From: CAYWWY01 sp964462525
GTDB lineage: Bacteria; Thermotogota; Thermotogae; MWEM01
Reading direction: 5' to 3'
NCBI GenBank assembly: GCA_964462525.1
Contig: CAYWWY010000003.1
Location: forward strand, 124,001-188,000
DNA length: 64,000 nucleotides
Below are positions 1 to 7,640 of this stretch, one piece after another (within the stretch, counting starts at the first letter, position 1; every line of letters starts with the position of its first letter). A model generated the notes under the pieces. That model ran no database searches. It saw only the letters and a program-made list of their open reading frames with translations, and had not been told where the DNA came from. The translations under genes and the position numbers were made by a program.

Positions 1-1034
1 TCGGGAAGGGATCCGAAGTCGAAGAGCAGCTCGGTGATTGCAAAGGGAAGGGTGTAGGTTGGATCTTGTTCGTATAACCCTTCGGGGTCTGCGATTACTT
101 CTTCCCGATCCGCGACGGTTCCTTGATACCGGCCCCAATGAACTTGAGGCAAGCCATTGGGCGGAGGTGGTGCGAGTTCGCCTAGATGGTTTTCTTGAAC
201 AATCTCCACCGCTTGTTTGACCACCCGGATCAGGAACACTTCGATCTGGGGTTCATAGACATCATCGATCGCGGTTGCGGTTGCAAAGAAGGTGGCAAAT
301 GCCCCATCTATTTGGTAGGTGAGGTTCGGGATCACAGCGGTGAGCTGGGAAGCACCTCCGTGCGTAACGGTTGTTTCTTGCTTTTCTGTGGCTGAGGTTT
401 GAATCTCCAATTTGAGAGAACGGAGATCTCCATCCGCATCCGTTGCTCGAACCGAGAATTGAATGGGCCTATCGTCGGGAACGCGGAGCAAACCGCCAAC
501 CCAATTTCCGATATCCGCTTGCAATTGCTCGATTACGGGAGGATTCGGGTCCAGCGAGGGACTAACCACAAAGCCGACCGATGAGGATGTCATCGATTGC
601 GCTTCTGAGGTTTTGTTGCCTTTGGTGTCCTCCGCGTAGGCTTTCGCGCGGAATTCGTAGTTTCCAGCCGCGGGGAACGCTGTTCCCGTTGTGGGGATGG
701 CGAATGTGTGTTGGGTTGTTGCGGACCGTTGGGCTGGGAAGGCAACGATTTCTCGGGCAACCTCGGTAAAAACAGCTCCGACAGCGTCCAACTTAACATA
801 GAGGACGATTTCCGCATGTTTGAGGTTGCTCCTCCGATCGGTAGCGGAGACGGTGACCGTTGCGCTCACCGGTTGACCCTTAACCACCGGGGTTGGTGTG
901 ATGTTGGAAACGACCACGGAATGGATTTCCGGTGGTGTGGTGTCTGGCTGCTGTTGGGGAAAACATCCCAACAAGCCGATTAATAAAACGATAAGAGTGC
1001 TGAATAGAACAACAGTGCGCGTGTTCAATCGCAT
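1..1034 (-). CDS. Ig-like-domain lipoprotein, partial (C-terminus beyond window)
   Basis: The reading frame stays open from the ATG at 1034 to the window edge (344 codons), so the C-terminus is missing. A hydrophobic segment at residues 8-23 ends in LLGC with Cys24, a lipobox, so the protein is predicted to be a lipid-anchored envelope protein. Two stretches that begin with D-x-x-PP-x-I and run into S/T/V-rich beta-type sequence (about residues 35-130 and 175-260) look like bacterial Ig-like or cadherin-like repeats. No enzymatic motif is visible. The ribosome site is a weak AGGAAAAG inside a palindrome at 1041-1064, and a sigma70-type promoter lies at 1134-1164. The function is unknown; a surface-exposed binding or structural role is inferred. 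Confidence 0.75.
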   Translation of the reverse strand, partial: MRLNTRTVVLFSTLIVLLIGLLGCFPQQQPDTTPPEIHSVVVSNITPTPVVKGQPVSATVTVSATDRRSNLKHAEIVLYVKLDAVGAVFTEVAREIVAFPAQRSATTQHTFAIPTTGTAFPAAGNYEFRAKAYAEDTKGNKTSEAQSMTSSSVGFVVSPSLDPNPPVIEQLQADIGNWVGGLLRVPDDRPIQFSVRATDADGDLRSLKLEIQTSATEKQETTVTHGGASQLTAVIPNLTYQIDGAFATFFATATAIDDVYEPQIEVFLIRVVKQAVEIVQENHLGELAPPPPNGLPQVHWGRYQGTVADREEVIADPEGLYEQDPTYTLPFAITELLFDFGSLP

Positions 1035-1040
1035 ACTTTT

Positions 1041-1064
1041 CCTGACTCTGAATTCAGAGCCAGG
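1041..1064. promoter_or_regulatory. 24-bp palindrome over the ribosome site of the Ig-like lipoprotein
   Basis: Bases 1041-1064 form an inverted repeat in which 11 of 12 pairs match. The odd pair would be a G-U wobble in the minus-strand RNA. The repeat overlaps the AGGA of the ribosome site for the gene starting at 1034 and lies about 70 bases downstream of its promoter. It could be an operator or an RNA element occluding the ribosome site. The centre has no loop, which favours a protein-binding DNA palindrome. Confidence 0.4.
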
Positions 1065-1133
1065 TCACCCCCTTTCTGATTGTTTGTCATTTTTACCCCT
1101 AATTCTCCCTTCTGTATCCAATAATTCCGCGAT

Positions 1134-1164
1134 ATTATACCATTTCGGCCCATATGACTGTCAA
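1134..1164 (-). promoter_or_regulatory. Sigma70-type promoter for the Ig-like lipoprotein
   Basis: On the minus strand TTGACA (1164-1159) is followed after 19 bases by TATAAT (1139-1134), preceded by TGG as in an extended -10. Both hexamers are perfect; the spacer is 2 bases over optimum. Confidence 0.6.
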
Positions 1165-1265
1165 AGAATCCTGGGTTTCGTCACAGAACCAAAGATCGAA
1201 AGGAAGAAGAAACCAGGGTGATTCCTTACAGATATTATAGCACAATTTGAATGGATGCGTTCGAT

Positions 1266-2426
1266 TTATCTCGGATTTTGTTTTGGTGTAAACCCGACAG
1301 AAAGTAAGGTAATATCGTCGTTGAAGTTCTTTGCACCAGAGTAGCGCTTGAGCGTATGCAAAAGATGATCGAAGGGGTTGTCCAAAGTGCTTTCTCCCAA
1401 AGTTTCAATGACCCGCTCAATCCCGAACTCTTCTTGAACGGAGTTGGTCTGTTCCAAAATCCCATCGGTGTAAAGAAAGACATGTTCGTCGGGTTGGATT
1501 TGAATCCGTTGCGGTTCAACCTTTTTTGGAATCATACCCAATCCCACAACAGGGCAGAGGGGTTCTAGATTGGGCAAAATCTGCGCCTTTTTTTTTGCCC
1601 GGTGGACCAAAATGGGTTCTGGATGACCGGCTAATGCGTATTCAAGCAATCCATTCTTGTGCAAGACTCCATACACGCCCGTTGCATAGAAACAATCATC
1701 GCCCGAGATATGGCTTTGAAGGTCGGCGTCCAAAATTTTAAGCACAAAGGGAATATCGAGCATCTTTTGGGGCAGCATGAAATAGATTTCATTCATCTGT
1801 ATGGAGATCAAGGTGCTGATCATCGCTGCTGCGACCCCATGGCCCATGACATCGAAGACATAAAAGGCCAGGGCATCTTGGACAAGTTTGTATCCCACAA
1901 GATCCCCTGCTAACGAAGAGGAAGGAATATAACGGTACTTCAGTAAAAAGGAGTAGGTCTGGTACAGGTCAGGCGGAAGAAGTCGTTCTTGGATGACCGA
2001 AGCAGCGCGAAGGTCGTTTTCGATCAGGATCATCGCTTTTTCCAGGTCGATCTGGTTCCGATAGGATTTGCCGTAGTTGTGGATCTTGGATGCCAGTTCC
2101 TGAACTTCGAAGGGTTTGAAGATGCAATCCACGGCCCCCAGGTTGAACGCGCGGATTCGGTCGGGTCCTTCGAGGGGGTTATGAAGCAAAAGCAAAGGCA
2201 TGCCTTCAGAGAAACACTCCTTCCGGGCCTTGGCCATTTCTTCGAGGAGGAGGAAGTCTTGATCGATCAATGCAAGATCAAATCTTTGGTGCGCCAACTC
2301 GCGCAATCCTTGTTGTCTGAGAACGATGTGATATTGGATGGAATCCTCACTGGTGAAAAGCCCCTTCAGCGCCTCGGGATCATCGGATGCCACAAGGACC
2401 TGAAGGGGGCGATTGGTTGAAATCAT
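1266..2426 (-). CDS. REC-PP2C (SpoIIE/RsbU-type) serine phosphatase
   Basis: This 386-residue protein fuses an N-terminal response-regulator receiver (about residues 6-125: acidic pair DD, phospho-acceptor Asp in LIDQD, Lys in FKPFE) to a PP2C phosphatase of the RsbU/SpoIIE type (about 150-380: AGDLVG, FDVMGHG, LYTDG, DDITLL). Such proteins dephosphorylate an anti-anti-sigma factor in partner-switching stress pathways, here presumably under control of an unseen histidine kinase. No anti-sigma or STAS gene is adjacent. Of two adjacent ATGs the second (2426) sits 4 bases from AGGAGG. The longer TTG-initiated frame is rejected because it runs through a terminator hairpin. The family is secure; the partner is unknown. 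Confidence 0.88.
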   Translation of the reverse strand: MISTNRPLQVLVASDDPEALKGLFTSEDSIQYHIVLRQQGLRELAHQRFDLALIDQDFLLLEEMAKARKECFSEGMPLLLLHNPLEGPDRIRAFNLGAVDCIFKPFEVQELASKIHNYGKSYRNQIDLEKAMILIENDLRAASVIQERLLPPDLYQTYSFLLKYRYIPSSSLAGDLVGYKLVQDALAFYVFDVMGHGVAAAMISTLISIQMNEIYFMLPQKMLDIPFVLKILDADLQSHISGDDCFYATGVYGVLHKNGLLEYALAGHPEPILVHRAKKKAQILPNLEPLCPVVGLGMIPKKVEPQRIQIQPDEHVFLYTDGILEQTNSVQEEFGIERVIETLGESTLDNPFDHLLHTLKRYSGAKNFNDDITLLSVGFTPKQNPR

Positions 2427-2436
2427 CATGCCTCCT

Positions 2437-2468
2437 AAAAAAGGCATGCACAAGCTCAGCATGCCTTT
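2437..2468 (-). terminator. Intrinsic terminator after the beta-barrel gene
   Basis: A perfect 10-bp stem (2440-2449 with 2459-2468) with a 9-base loop is followed on the minus strand by six Ts. The T-run directly abuts the AGGAGG ribosome site of the phosphatase gene, so expression of that gene by read-through would depend on escape from this hairpin. Confidence 0.8.
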
Positions 2469-2518
2469 GGTTTTTTGGAAAGACAATAGGTGGCTGCAGG
2501 GCGAGCCACAGGTTCCTT

Positions 2519-3130
2519 TTAGAATCGAACGGTGATTCCCAACTCGATGGGGATGGAATGCATGGTGATCGAACCTCTTTCTTTGGCATCTGGATTGCCT
2601 TCTTCCCGCGTGACGAGATTGTATGTGCGCAGTTCATACCCTGCGCCAATAGAAAGCACCATTCCTCCCAAATCAAAACCGACACCGAACTTGGCTTTAA
2701 TCAAATACCCCAAATTGTCGAATCCTTCGAAGTTGAAGAACGATACCCCCCCAAGGACATTGACCTTGAGCAAAACGGGTTGAAGTGGATAGAAATAACT
2801 AATTCCGATCAGTCCATCCACAAGAAACGGAGAATGAACAGTTGCGTCGGGTGTGATGGTTGATTCGAAAGCCAACGGTTTTGCGAGTTGAAAGGCACCC
2901 CCAACCCCTCCGCCGATGGAAAACCCATCCGCAATTTCATAATCAATCAAAAAACCAGCATTGACCATCTGAGGCATGATATCCTCGCCGCCGACCGATG
3001 TGATCGATCCTGCGGTTGTGATTGGGTTGAGACCCCATAGATATCCCACAAAGATATCCGTTCCAAACTGAGAAAACCCCGAAATGCTGACTACAGATAA
3101 GATAACAAGTAGAAAGAATGCCCTCCTCAT
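2519..3130 (-). CDS. Small outer-membrane beta-barrel-like protein
   Basis: This 203-residue protein begins with a clear signal peptide (MRRAFFLLVILSVVSISGFS). The rest is rich in Gly, aromatic residues and alternating hydrophobic strands, and ends in ITVRF, the terminal-aromatic signature of BAM-inserted outer-membrane proteins. It is probably an 8-stranded barrel similar in layout to OmpW/OmpA-type porins, but no specific family was recognised. The start at 3130 follows a GGGGG ribosome site; a TTG-like upstream extension is unnecessary. It has its own promoter (3172-3201) and terminator (2437-2468), so it is probably monocistronic. It supports a diderm envelope. Confidence 0.7.
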   Translation of the reverse strand: MRRAFFLLVILSVVSISGFSQFGTDIFVGYLWGLNPITTAGSITSVGGEDIMPQMVNAGFLIDYEIADGFSIGGGVGGAFQLAKPLAFESTITPDATVHSPFLVDGLIGISYFYPLQPVLLKVNVLGGVSFFNFEGFDNLGYLIKAKFGVGFDLGGMVLSIGAGYELRTYNLVTREEGNPDAKERGSITMHSIPIELGITVRF

Positions 3131-3171
3131 TTTGTATCCCCCCATTTCAAAAAAATAGTTGTTTCGCGTTT

Positions 3172-3201
3172 ATTATACACCAAATAAGGGTTGAATTGCA
3201 A
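3172..3201 (-). promoter_or_regulatory. Promoter of the beta-barrel gene
   Basis: Minus-strand TTGCAA (3201-3196), 18-base spacer, TATAAT (3177-3172), about 40 bases before the start codon. Confidence 0.55.
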
Positions 3202-3237
3202 TCCTTTTCCTAATTTGTCAATCCAATCTTTTTTCAT

Positions 3238-3597
3238 TCACTCTCCGGTTTCTTCTTGTTGCACCAAAGACTCCCAGTGATCGGCAACCTGGCGGAGTTC
3301 TTCCTGGTCTTCCACATCATAAAGGGTGACATATCCCTCTTCCTCTTCTTCGGCCTGGAAGATATATAGATCCATCTCTTCCTCAGGACCGCTTTGGGAT
3401 GAGGAACTTGGTTCGGGATCTTCGCCTTCGGGAATGTGTAAGCAGATCCAGTAGGTATTGCCTTCCCATTTCACTTCATCATAAAAAGCAAAGTGACTTT
3501 CATTGCCTTCCTCATCCGTAACGCTGAATACATGAGGCTGATCGTCGATCGTTTCGTCTTCGGGAAGGATGGGTTCATTTTCTTCAGCACGCATCAT
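3238..3597 (-). CDS. DUF1292 (YrzB-like) acidic protein
   Basis: This very acidic 119-residue protein has the DUF1292 pattern: VTDEEGNE near residue 26, an F-x-x-Y-D-E-V stretch, then KWEGNTYWICLHI, and an acidic tail with YVTLYDVEDQEEL. A Glu/Ser/Pro linker of about 20 residues interrupts the middle. The family is common in Firmicutes, often near ruvX and mltG, and its function is unknown. Here it instead follows an oligopeptide ATPase gene by 30 bases and is probably the last gene of that operon. GGAGG lies 4 bases before the first of two ATGs (7 before the second). Confidence 0.8.
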   Translation of the reverse strand: MMRAEENEPILPEDETIDDQPHVFSVTDEEGNESHFAFYDEVKWEGNTYWICLHIPEGEDPEPSSSSQSGPEEEMDLYIFQAEEEEEGYVTLYDVEDQEELRQVADHWESLVQQEETGE

Positions 3598-3627
3598 AAA
3601 TCCTCCTTTGGGTATCGGAAATGGAGC

Positions 3628-4611
3628 CTATTCGGAAAAGTGACAGGCAACAAAGTGAGCTGGCCGCTTCTCCTCAAAGGTTGGTTCTTCGCGCGAACAG
3701 ATCTCCTTGGCAATGGGGCATCGCGTATGGAATCGGCAACCGCTGGGCGGATTGATCGGGCTGGGAACATCCCCGGTCAGGATGATTCTCTGGCGTTTGG
3801 CCTCGGGGTTGGGAACAGGAATGGCCGAGATCAGTGCTTTTGTATAAGGATGCATAGGCCTGTCAAAGAGCTCTTTTTTGGCTGATGTTTCCACGATCTT
3901 GCCCAAGTACATCACGGCGATCCGGTCGCTGATGTGTTTGACCACTGCCAAGTCGTGGGCGATAAAGATATAGGTCAGGTGGAACTCTGTTTGGAGCTTT
4001 TTCAAAAGATTGATCACCTGGGCTTGGATGGATACGTCAAGGGCTGACACCGCCTCGTCGCAAACGATCATCTTCGGTTGAACCGCTAACGCGCGCGCGA
4101 TCCCGATGCGTTGCCGCTGTCCGCCCGAGAACTCATGCGGGAATCGGTACATATGATCCGCGGATAGACCTACTTTTTTCATCAGATCGGCGACATATTC
4201 GTTGGCGCTCGATCCTTGAGGAATGATGTGATGGGTGCGCGCCCCTTCAGCGATGATGTTTTTCACGCGCATTCGTGGATTCAAAGAGCTGTAGGGATCC
4301 TGGAAGATCATCTGAATTTCTTTGCGCAGATTTCGGAGCGCGTTTCCTTTCAGACTGAGCAGATCTCGGTCTTTGAACCACGCTTGTCCGGAGGAGGCGT
4401 TGTACAACCGCATCAACGTCATCCCTGCCGTTGTCTTGCCGCATCCCGATTCTCCGACCAATCCAAAGGTCTCTCCTTCGTATACGTCGAAATCAACCTT
4501 GTCCACCGCTTGAACCCAACCAACAGTACGACGGAAAACCCCCCCACGGATGGGAAAGTACTTGACCATATTGCGCACTTGGAGCATGGCATCGGTCTGT
4601 CGTTCTCTCAT
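3628..4611 (-). CDS. Peptide ABC transporter ATPase, OppF/DppF type (system 1)
   Basis: This 327-residue ATP-binding subunit energises peptide uptake with the OppD-type protein next to it. Visible features: Walker A GESGCGKTT, Q-loop FQDPYSSLNP, signature SGGQRQR, Walker B IVCDEAVSALD, H-loop AHD, and the C-terminal oligopeptide-transporter extension with Cys-rich GCRFHTRCP (possible Fe-S ligands in this family). The start ATG overlaps the upstream stop as ATGA, indicating translational coupling. It is the fifth gene of a complete SBP-B-C-D-F operon. The substrate class (peptide, nickel or sugar oligomer) cannot be fixed from the ATPase. Confidence 0.93.
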   Translation of the reverse strand: MRERQTDAMLQVRNMVKYFPIRGGVFRRTVGWVQAVDKVDFDVYEGETFGLVGESGCGKTTAGMTLMRLYNASSGQAWFKDRDLLSLKGNALRNLRKEIQMIFQDPYSSLNPRMRVKNIIAEGARTHHIIPQGSSANEYVADLMKKVGLSADHMYRFPHEFSGGQRQRIGIARALAVQPKMIVCDEAVSALDVSIQAQVINLLKKLQTEFHLTYIFIAHDLAVVKHISDRIAVMYLGKIVETSAKKELFDRPMHPYTKALISAIPVPNPEAKRQRIILTGDVPSPINPPSGCRFHTRCPIAKEICSREEPTFEEKRPAHFVACHFSE

Positions 4612-5618
4612 ACCCTCTCACCCGCCTTGCTTTTCCGCCGCGCTTCCATCACCTTTTCGATGAAGAAGCATCGGGCCAAATGACCATTACCGACATCCTT
4701 CAACGGGGGTTCCTCTTCTTTGCATATCGGCTCCAAAAACGGGCACCGCGTATGAAACTTGCATCCTGTGGGAAAGCTTAAGGGGTCGGGAACGATTCCC
4801 GGAATGTTGTACAAGCTCTCCTGGTCAAGATCCAAGCGAGGAAGCGCATTCATCAGTCCCCAGGAATATGGGTGTCTCGGATCTTTGAAGAGGGTGCGCG
4901 TGTCGGTGTATTCGACAGCTTTCCCTGCGTACATAACCACGACATGGTCGGCTGTCTCCGCGATGACCCCCAGATCATGGGTGATCATGATGATGGCCAT
5001 CCCGAATTCTTTCTGAAGCCCCCGCATCAGATCAAGGATCTGAGCTTGGATCGTTACATCTAGGGCGGTTGTCGGTTCGTCTGCGATCAGAACTTTGGGG
5101 TTGCAGGACAGCGACATTGCGATCATCGCCCGTTGACGCATTCCACCCGATAGTTCGTGGGGGTATTCGTCCACTCGCTTTTCGGGATTGGGAATCCCCA
5201 CCTTTTGGAGCATGTCGATTGCGACCTTCCGGGACTGGCTTTGGCTCTTTTTCTGGTGAAGCGCTACCGCTTCCATGATCTGGTCTCCAACTGTATAAAC
5301 CGGGTTGAGGGCTGTCATCGGTTCTTGGAAGATCATGGCGATGTCATTCCCCCGGATTTTTCGCATCTTTGGTTCCGAGAGCTTGAGCAGATCCTGCCCG
5401 GAGAAGAGAACCTCACCACCGGCCACATATCCCTTTTCATCCAGAAGACGCATGATGGATAGAGAAGTGACGCTTTTCCCGCATCCGCTTTCTCCGACAA
5501 TCCCCAAGGTCTTTCCGGGAAAGACCTCAAAATCCACACCATCGACCGCTTTGACCAGACCGTCTTCGGTGCGGAAATAGGTCTTCAGGTCCTTGACTTG
5601 CAGTAAGGGGTTTTCCAT
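4608..5618 (-). CDS. Peptide ABC transporter ATPase, OppD/DppD type (system 1)
   Basis: The 336-residue ATPase has Walker A GESGCGKSVT, Q-loop FQEPMTALNP, signature SGGMRQR, Walker B LIADEPTTALD, H-loop THD and the CKFHTRCP tail of the family. The chosen ATG (5618) follows GAGGTG by 8 bases and starts 15 bases after the oppC stop. The longer reading frame adds about 60 residues of non-homologous sequence inside oppC and is rejected. It pairs with the OppF-type subunit as a heterodimer on the cytoplasmic face of the permeases. Confidence 0.93.
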   Translation of the reverse strand: MENPLLQVKDLKTYFRTEDGLVKAVDGVDFEVFPGKTLGIVGESGCGKSVTSLSIMRLLDEKGYVAGGEVLFSGQDLLKLSEPKMRKIRGNDIAMIFQEPMTALNPVYTVGDQIMEAVALHQKKSQSQSRKVAIDMLQKVGIPNPEKRVDEYPHELSGGMRQRAMIAMSLSCNPKVLIADEPTTALDVTIQAQILDLMRGLQKEFGMAIIMITHDLGVIAETADHVVVMYAGKAVEYTDTRTLFKDPRHPYSWGLMNALPRLDLDQESLYNIPGIVPDPLSFPTGCKFHTRCPFLEPICKEEEPPLKDVGNGHLARCFFIEKVMEARRKSKAGERV

Positions 5619-5632
5619 ATCTTCATCACCTC

Positions 5633-6511
5633 TCATTTCGATCGCATTTTTGGATCGAAGATGTCTCTTAGCGCATCCCCCACCAGGTTCCAGGCAAGGA
5701 CGAAGAGAATCATCGCCACTCCAGGAAAGACAATTGTGAACCAAGTATCGGTGATATTGGTAATGTAATCGCGAGAATAGCTGAGGATTGTTCCCCAATC
5801 AGCATAACCCGGTTCAGCGCCAAGACCCAAAAAGCTGAGGGCTGCAGCGGTGATAACCAAAGAACCCATTCTCATCGAGACTTGGACAATGACTGGGAAA
5901 ATGGTATTCGGCAATAGGTGTTTCAAGATGATGTAGCCATGATTGATACCCAGCGCTTTTGCGGCCATGACATATTGTTCTTCTTTGGCTTGAAGGATAT
6001 TACCCCGAATCAGACGAGCGGTCTGCATCCAGCCAAAGATTATCAAAGCCAACATAACATTGTCCAATCCCTTCCCCAAAATAACGGTCATGACCATCGC
6101 ACCTACCAGAAAGGGCATGGACATAAAAATATCGGTAATCCGCATCAACACCTCATCCAACCATCCACCAAAATAAGCAGCAACAGATCCAACGATCAAA
6201 CCGATTAAGGTGGATACAAGGGATACGATCAATCCAATACGAAAAGCCGTTCGGGTTCCCCAGACAACCCCATAAAAGATATCTTTGCCATCTATAAGAC
6301 CAAAAGGGTGGTCAGCAGTAGGTTGGATCGGAACAGGCCTCCATGAAACGCGAGGCATGTTGTATGGATTGGAGGTGTCTTGAGGGGGTGCAATGAAAGG
6401 CGTAAAGATTGCAATCACCACAAAGAATAAGAGAAGCATTATACCCATGAGGGCTGTGGGATTTCGGTAAAACTTTCTAAGGGTTCGGCGAAATTCATTC
6501 TGTTTTTTCAT
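5633..6511 (-). CDS. Peptide ABC transporter permease, OppC type (system 1)
   Basis: This 292-residue inner-membrane permease has an OppC N-terminal segment (first TM about residues 20-42) and a BPD_transp_1 domain with five further helices. The cytoplasmic EAA-like loop is visible as MAAKALGINHGYIILKHLLP. The start ATG at 6511 is preceded by GAGGTTGG. An in-frame TTG at 6526 would overlap the oppB stop and is less likely. It forms the translocation pore with OppB. Confidence 0.92.
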   Translation of the reverse strand: MKKQNEFRRTLRKFYRNPTALMGIMLLLFFVVIAIFTPFIAPPQDTSNPYNMPRVSWRPVPIQPTADHPFGLIDGKDIFYGVVWGTRTAFRIGLIVSLVSTLIGLIVGSVAAYFGGWLDEVLMRITDIFMSMPFLVGAMVMTVILGKGLDNVMLALIIFGWMQTARLIRGNILQAKEEQYVMAAKALGINHGYIILKHLLPNTIFPVIVQVSMRMGSLVITAAALSFLGLGAEPGYADWGTILSYSRDYITNITDTWFTIVFPGVAMILFVLAWNLVGDALRDIFDPKMRSK

Positions 6512-6522
6512 GAGAACCAACC

Positions 6523-7557
6523 TCAACTTAACCGGATTCGTGGATCAATCAAGGCATACGAGATATCCACGATCAGGTTGCCGATCACCAAAATGAGAGA
6601 GAAAAAGAAGGCAAATCCGATAATGGCAAAATAATCGAGCTGTTGAGCCGCTCTTGCGCTAAAAGTTCCGATACCGGGTCTTGTAAAGATTGTTTCCACA
6701 ATGACAACCCCGGCCATTAGCTGAACCACCATATGACCGGCAACCGTAATCACAGGGATTAAGGCATTTCGCCGAGCATGCTTGTTGATGACCACCTTTT
6801 CACTCAAACCTTTGGCTCGCGCTGTTCGAATGTAATCTTTACTCAGGACATCCAACATGCTGGAACGGGTTACGCGGAGCAGGAAAGCCCACCATAGGTA
6901 AGCAAGTGTCAAGACAGGCGCAACGAGATGGCGGATCCCATCGAGGAAGATATCCCAGCGCCAATTGAGGATTGCATCAAAGGTAACCATCCGGGTGTAA
7001 TGGGTCCAATTATCCATGCGCATTGCCTGTTCTGTGGCAAGAGAATAGAGTCCGGGGGGAAACCAGCCCAACTGCGAATAGAAAAGCATGAGGATAAGCA
7101 AACCAAAGACAAAATCAGGCAAAGACCACCCAACAATCGCAAAGATTCGGATCCCTTGATCGAGGGGGCGGTTGTGATGAACACCCGATTTAACACCTAA
7201 CCAGATCCCAACAAAAATGACGGGAATAAGTGAAAAGATCGTTAACTCAAGCGTATAAGGGAGTCGGGCAAGTAAACCCTCCAAAACAGGTTGGTGAGAA
7301 GACATTGAATAGCCAAGATCACCCCGAAGAACATTGCCAACCCACTTACCATATTGAATGATGGCGGGTTGATCAAGGCCATATTTTTCGATCAACCGTT
7401 GCTTTGCATCAGCGCTTTTCATAGCTTCTGGAGTCGAGATGTACAAAGAGATCAACCGGTCCGATCCCAGAGACCAAACCATGGTAAAAAGGAGAAGGGT
7501 TACCCCGAAAAGGACCACAGGCAATAAGAACAACCGACGAATGATGAAGGCCGTCAT
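6523..7557 (-). CDS. Peptide ABC transporter permease, OppB type (system 1)
   Basis: This 344-residue permease starts with FIIRRLFLLPVV and ends with the DPRIRLS C-terminus characteristic of OppB/DppB. The EAA-type loop is seen as RTARAKGLSEK near residue 230. The ATG at 7557 has GAGGTGA 8 bases upstream; the GTG 12 bases earlier is part of that ribosome site. It is separated from the binding-protein gene by a GC-rich hairpin (7596-7618). The membrane topology fits six helices. Confidence 0.92.
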   Translation of the reverse strand: MTAFIIRRLFLLPVVLFGVTLLLFTMVWSLGSDRLISLYISTPEAMKSADAKQRLIEKYGLDQPAIIQYGKWVGNVLRGDLGYSMSSHQPVLEGLLARLPYTLELTIFSLIPVIFVGIWLGVKSGVHHNRPLDQGIRIFAIVGWSLPDFVFGLLILMLFYSQLGWFPPGLYSLATEQAMRMDNWTHYTRMVTFDAILNWRWDIFLDGIRHLVAPVLTLAYLWWAFLLRVTRSSMLDVLSKDYIRTARAKGLSEKVVINKHARRNALIPVITVAGHMVVQLMAGVVIVETIFTRPGIGTFSARAAQQLDYFAIIGFAFFFSLILVIGNLIVDISYALIDPRIRLS

Positions 7558-7595
7558 GAACTGATTCACCTCACTGGCTTAGAGTGGTAAAGGAT

Positions 7596-7618
7596 AAGGC
7601 GGGGGGACCCCCCGCCTT
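7596..7618 (-). terminator. Intercistronic hairpin between binding-protein and permease genes
   Basis: AAGGCGGGG and CCCCGCCTT pair around a 5-base loop. There is no long U-tract, so it is better read as a partial terminator or mRNA-stabilising stem. Such a stem gives excess binding protein over permease, an arrangement known from malE-malF-like operons. Confidence 0.6.
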
Positions 7619-7640
7619 GGTTACTTCAAGGTGGCGCTCG

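Noticed and set aside
2387..2863. 158-codon plus frame across the barrel and phosphatase genes
   Set aside because: Crosses a terminator and two genes on the other strand; no family signature.
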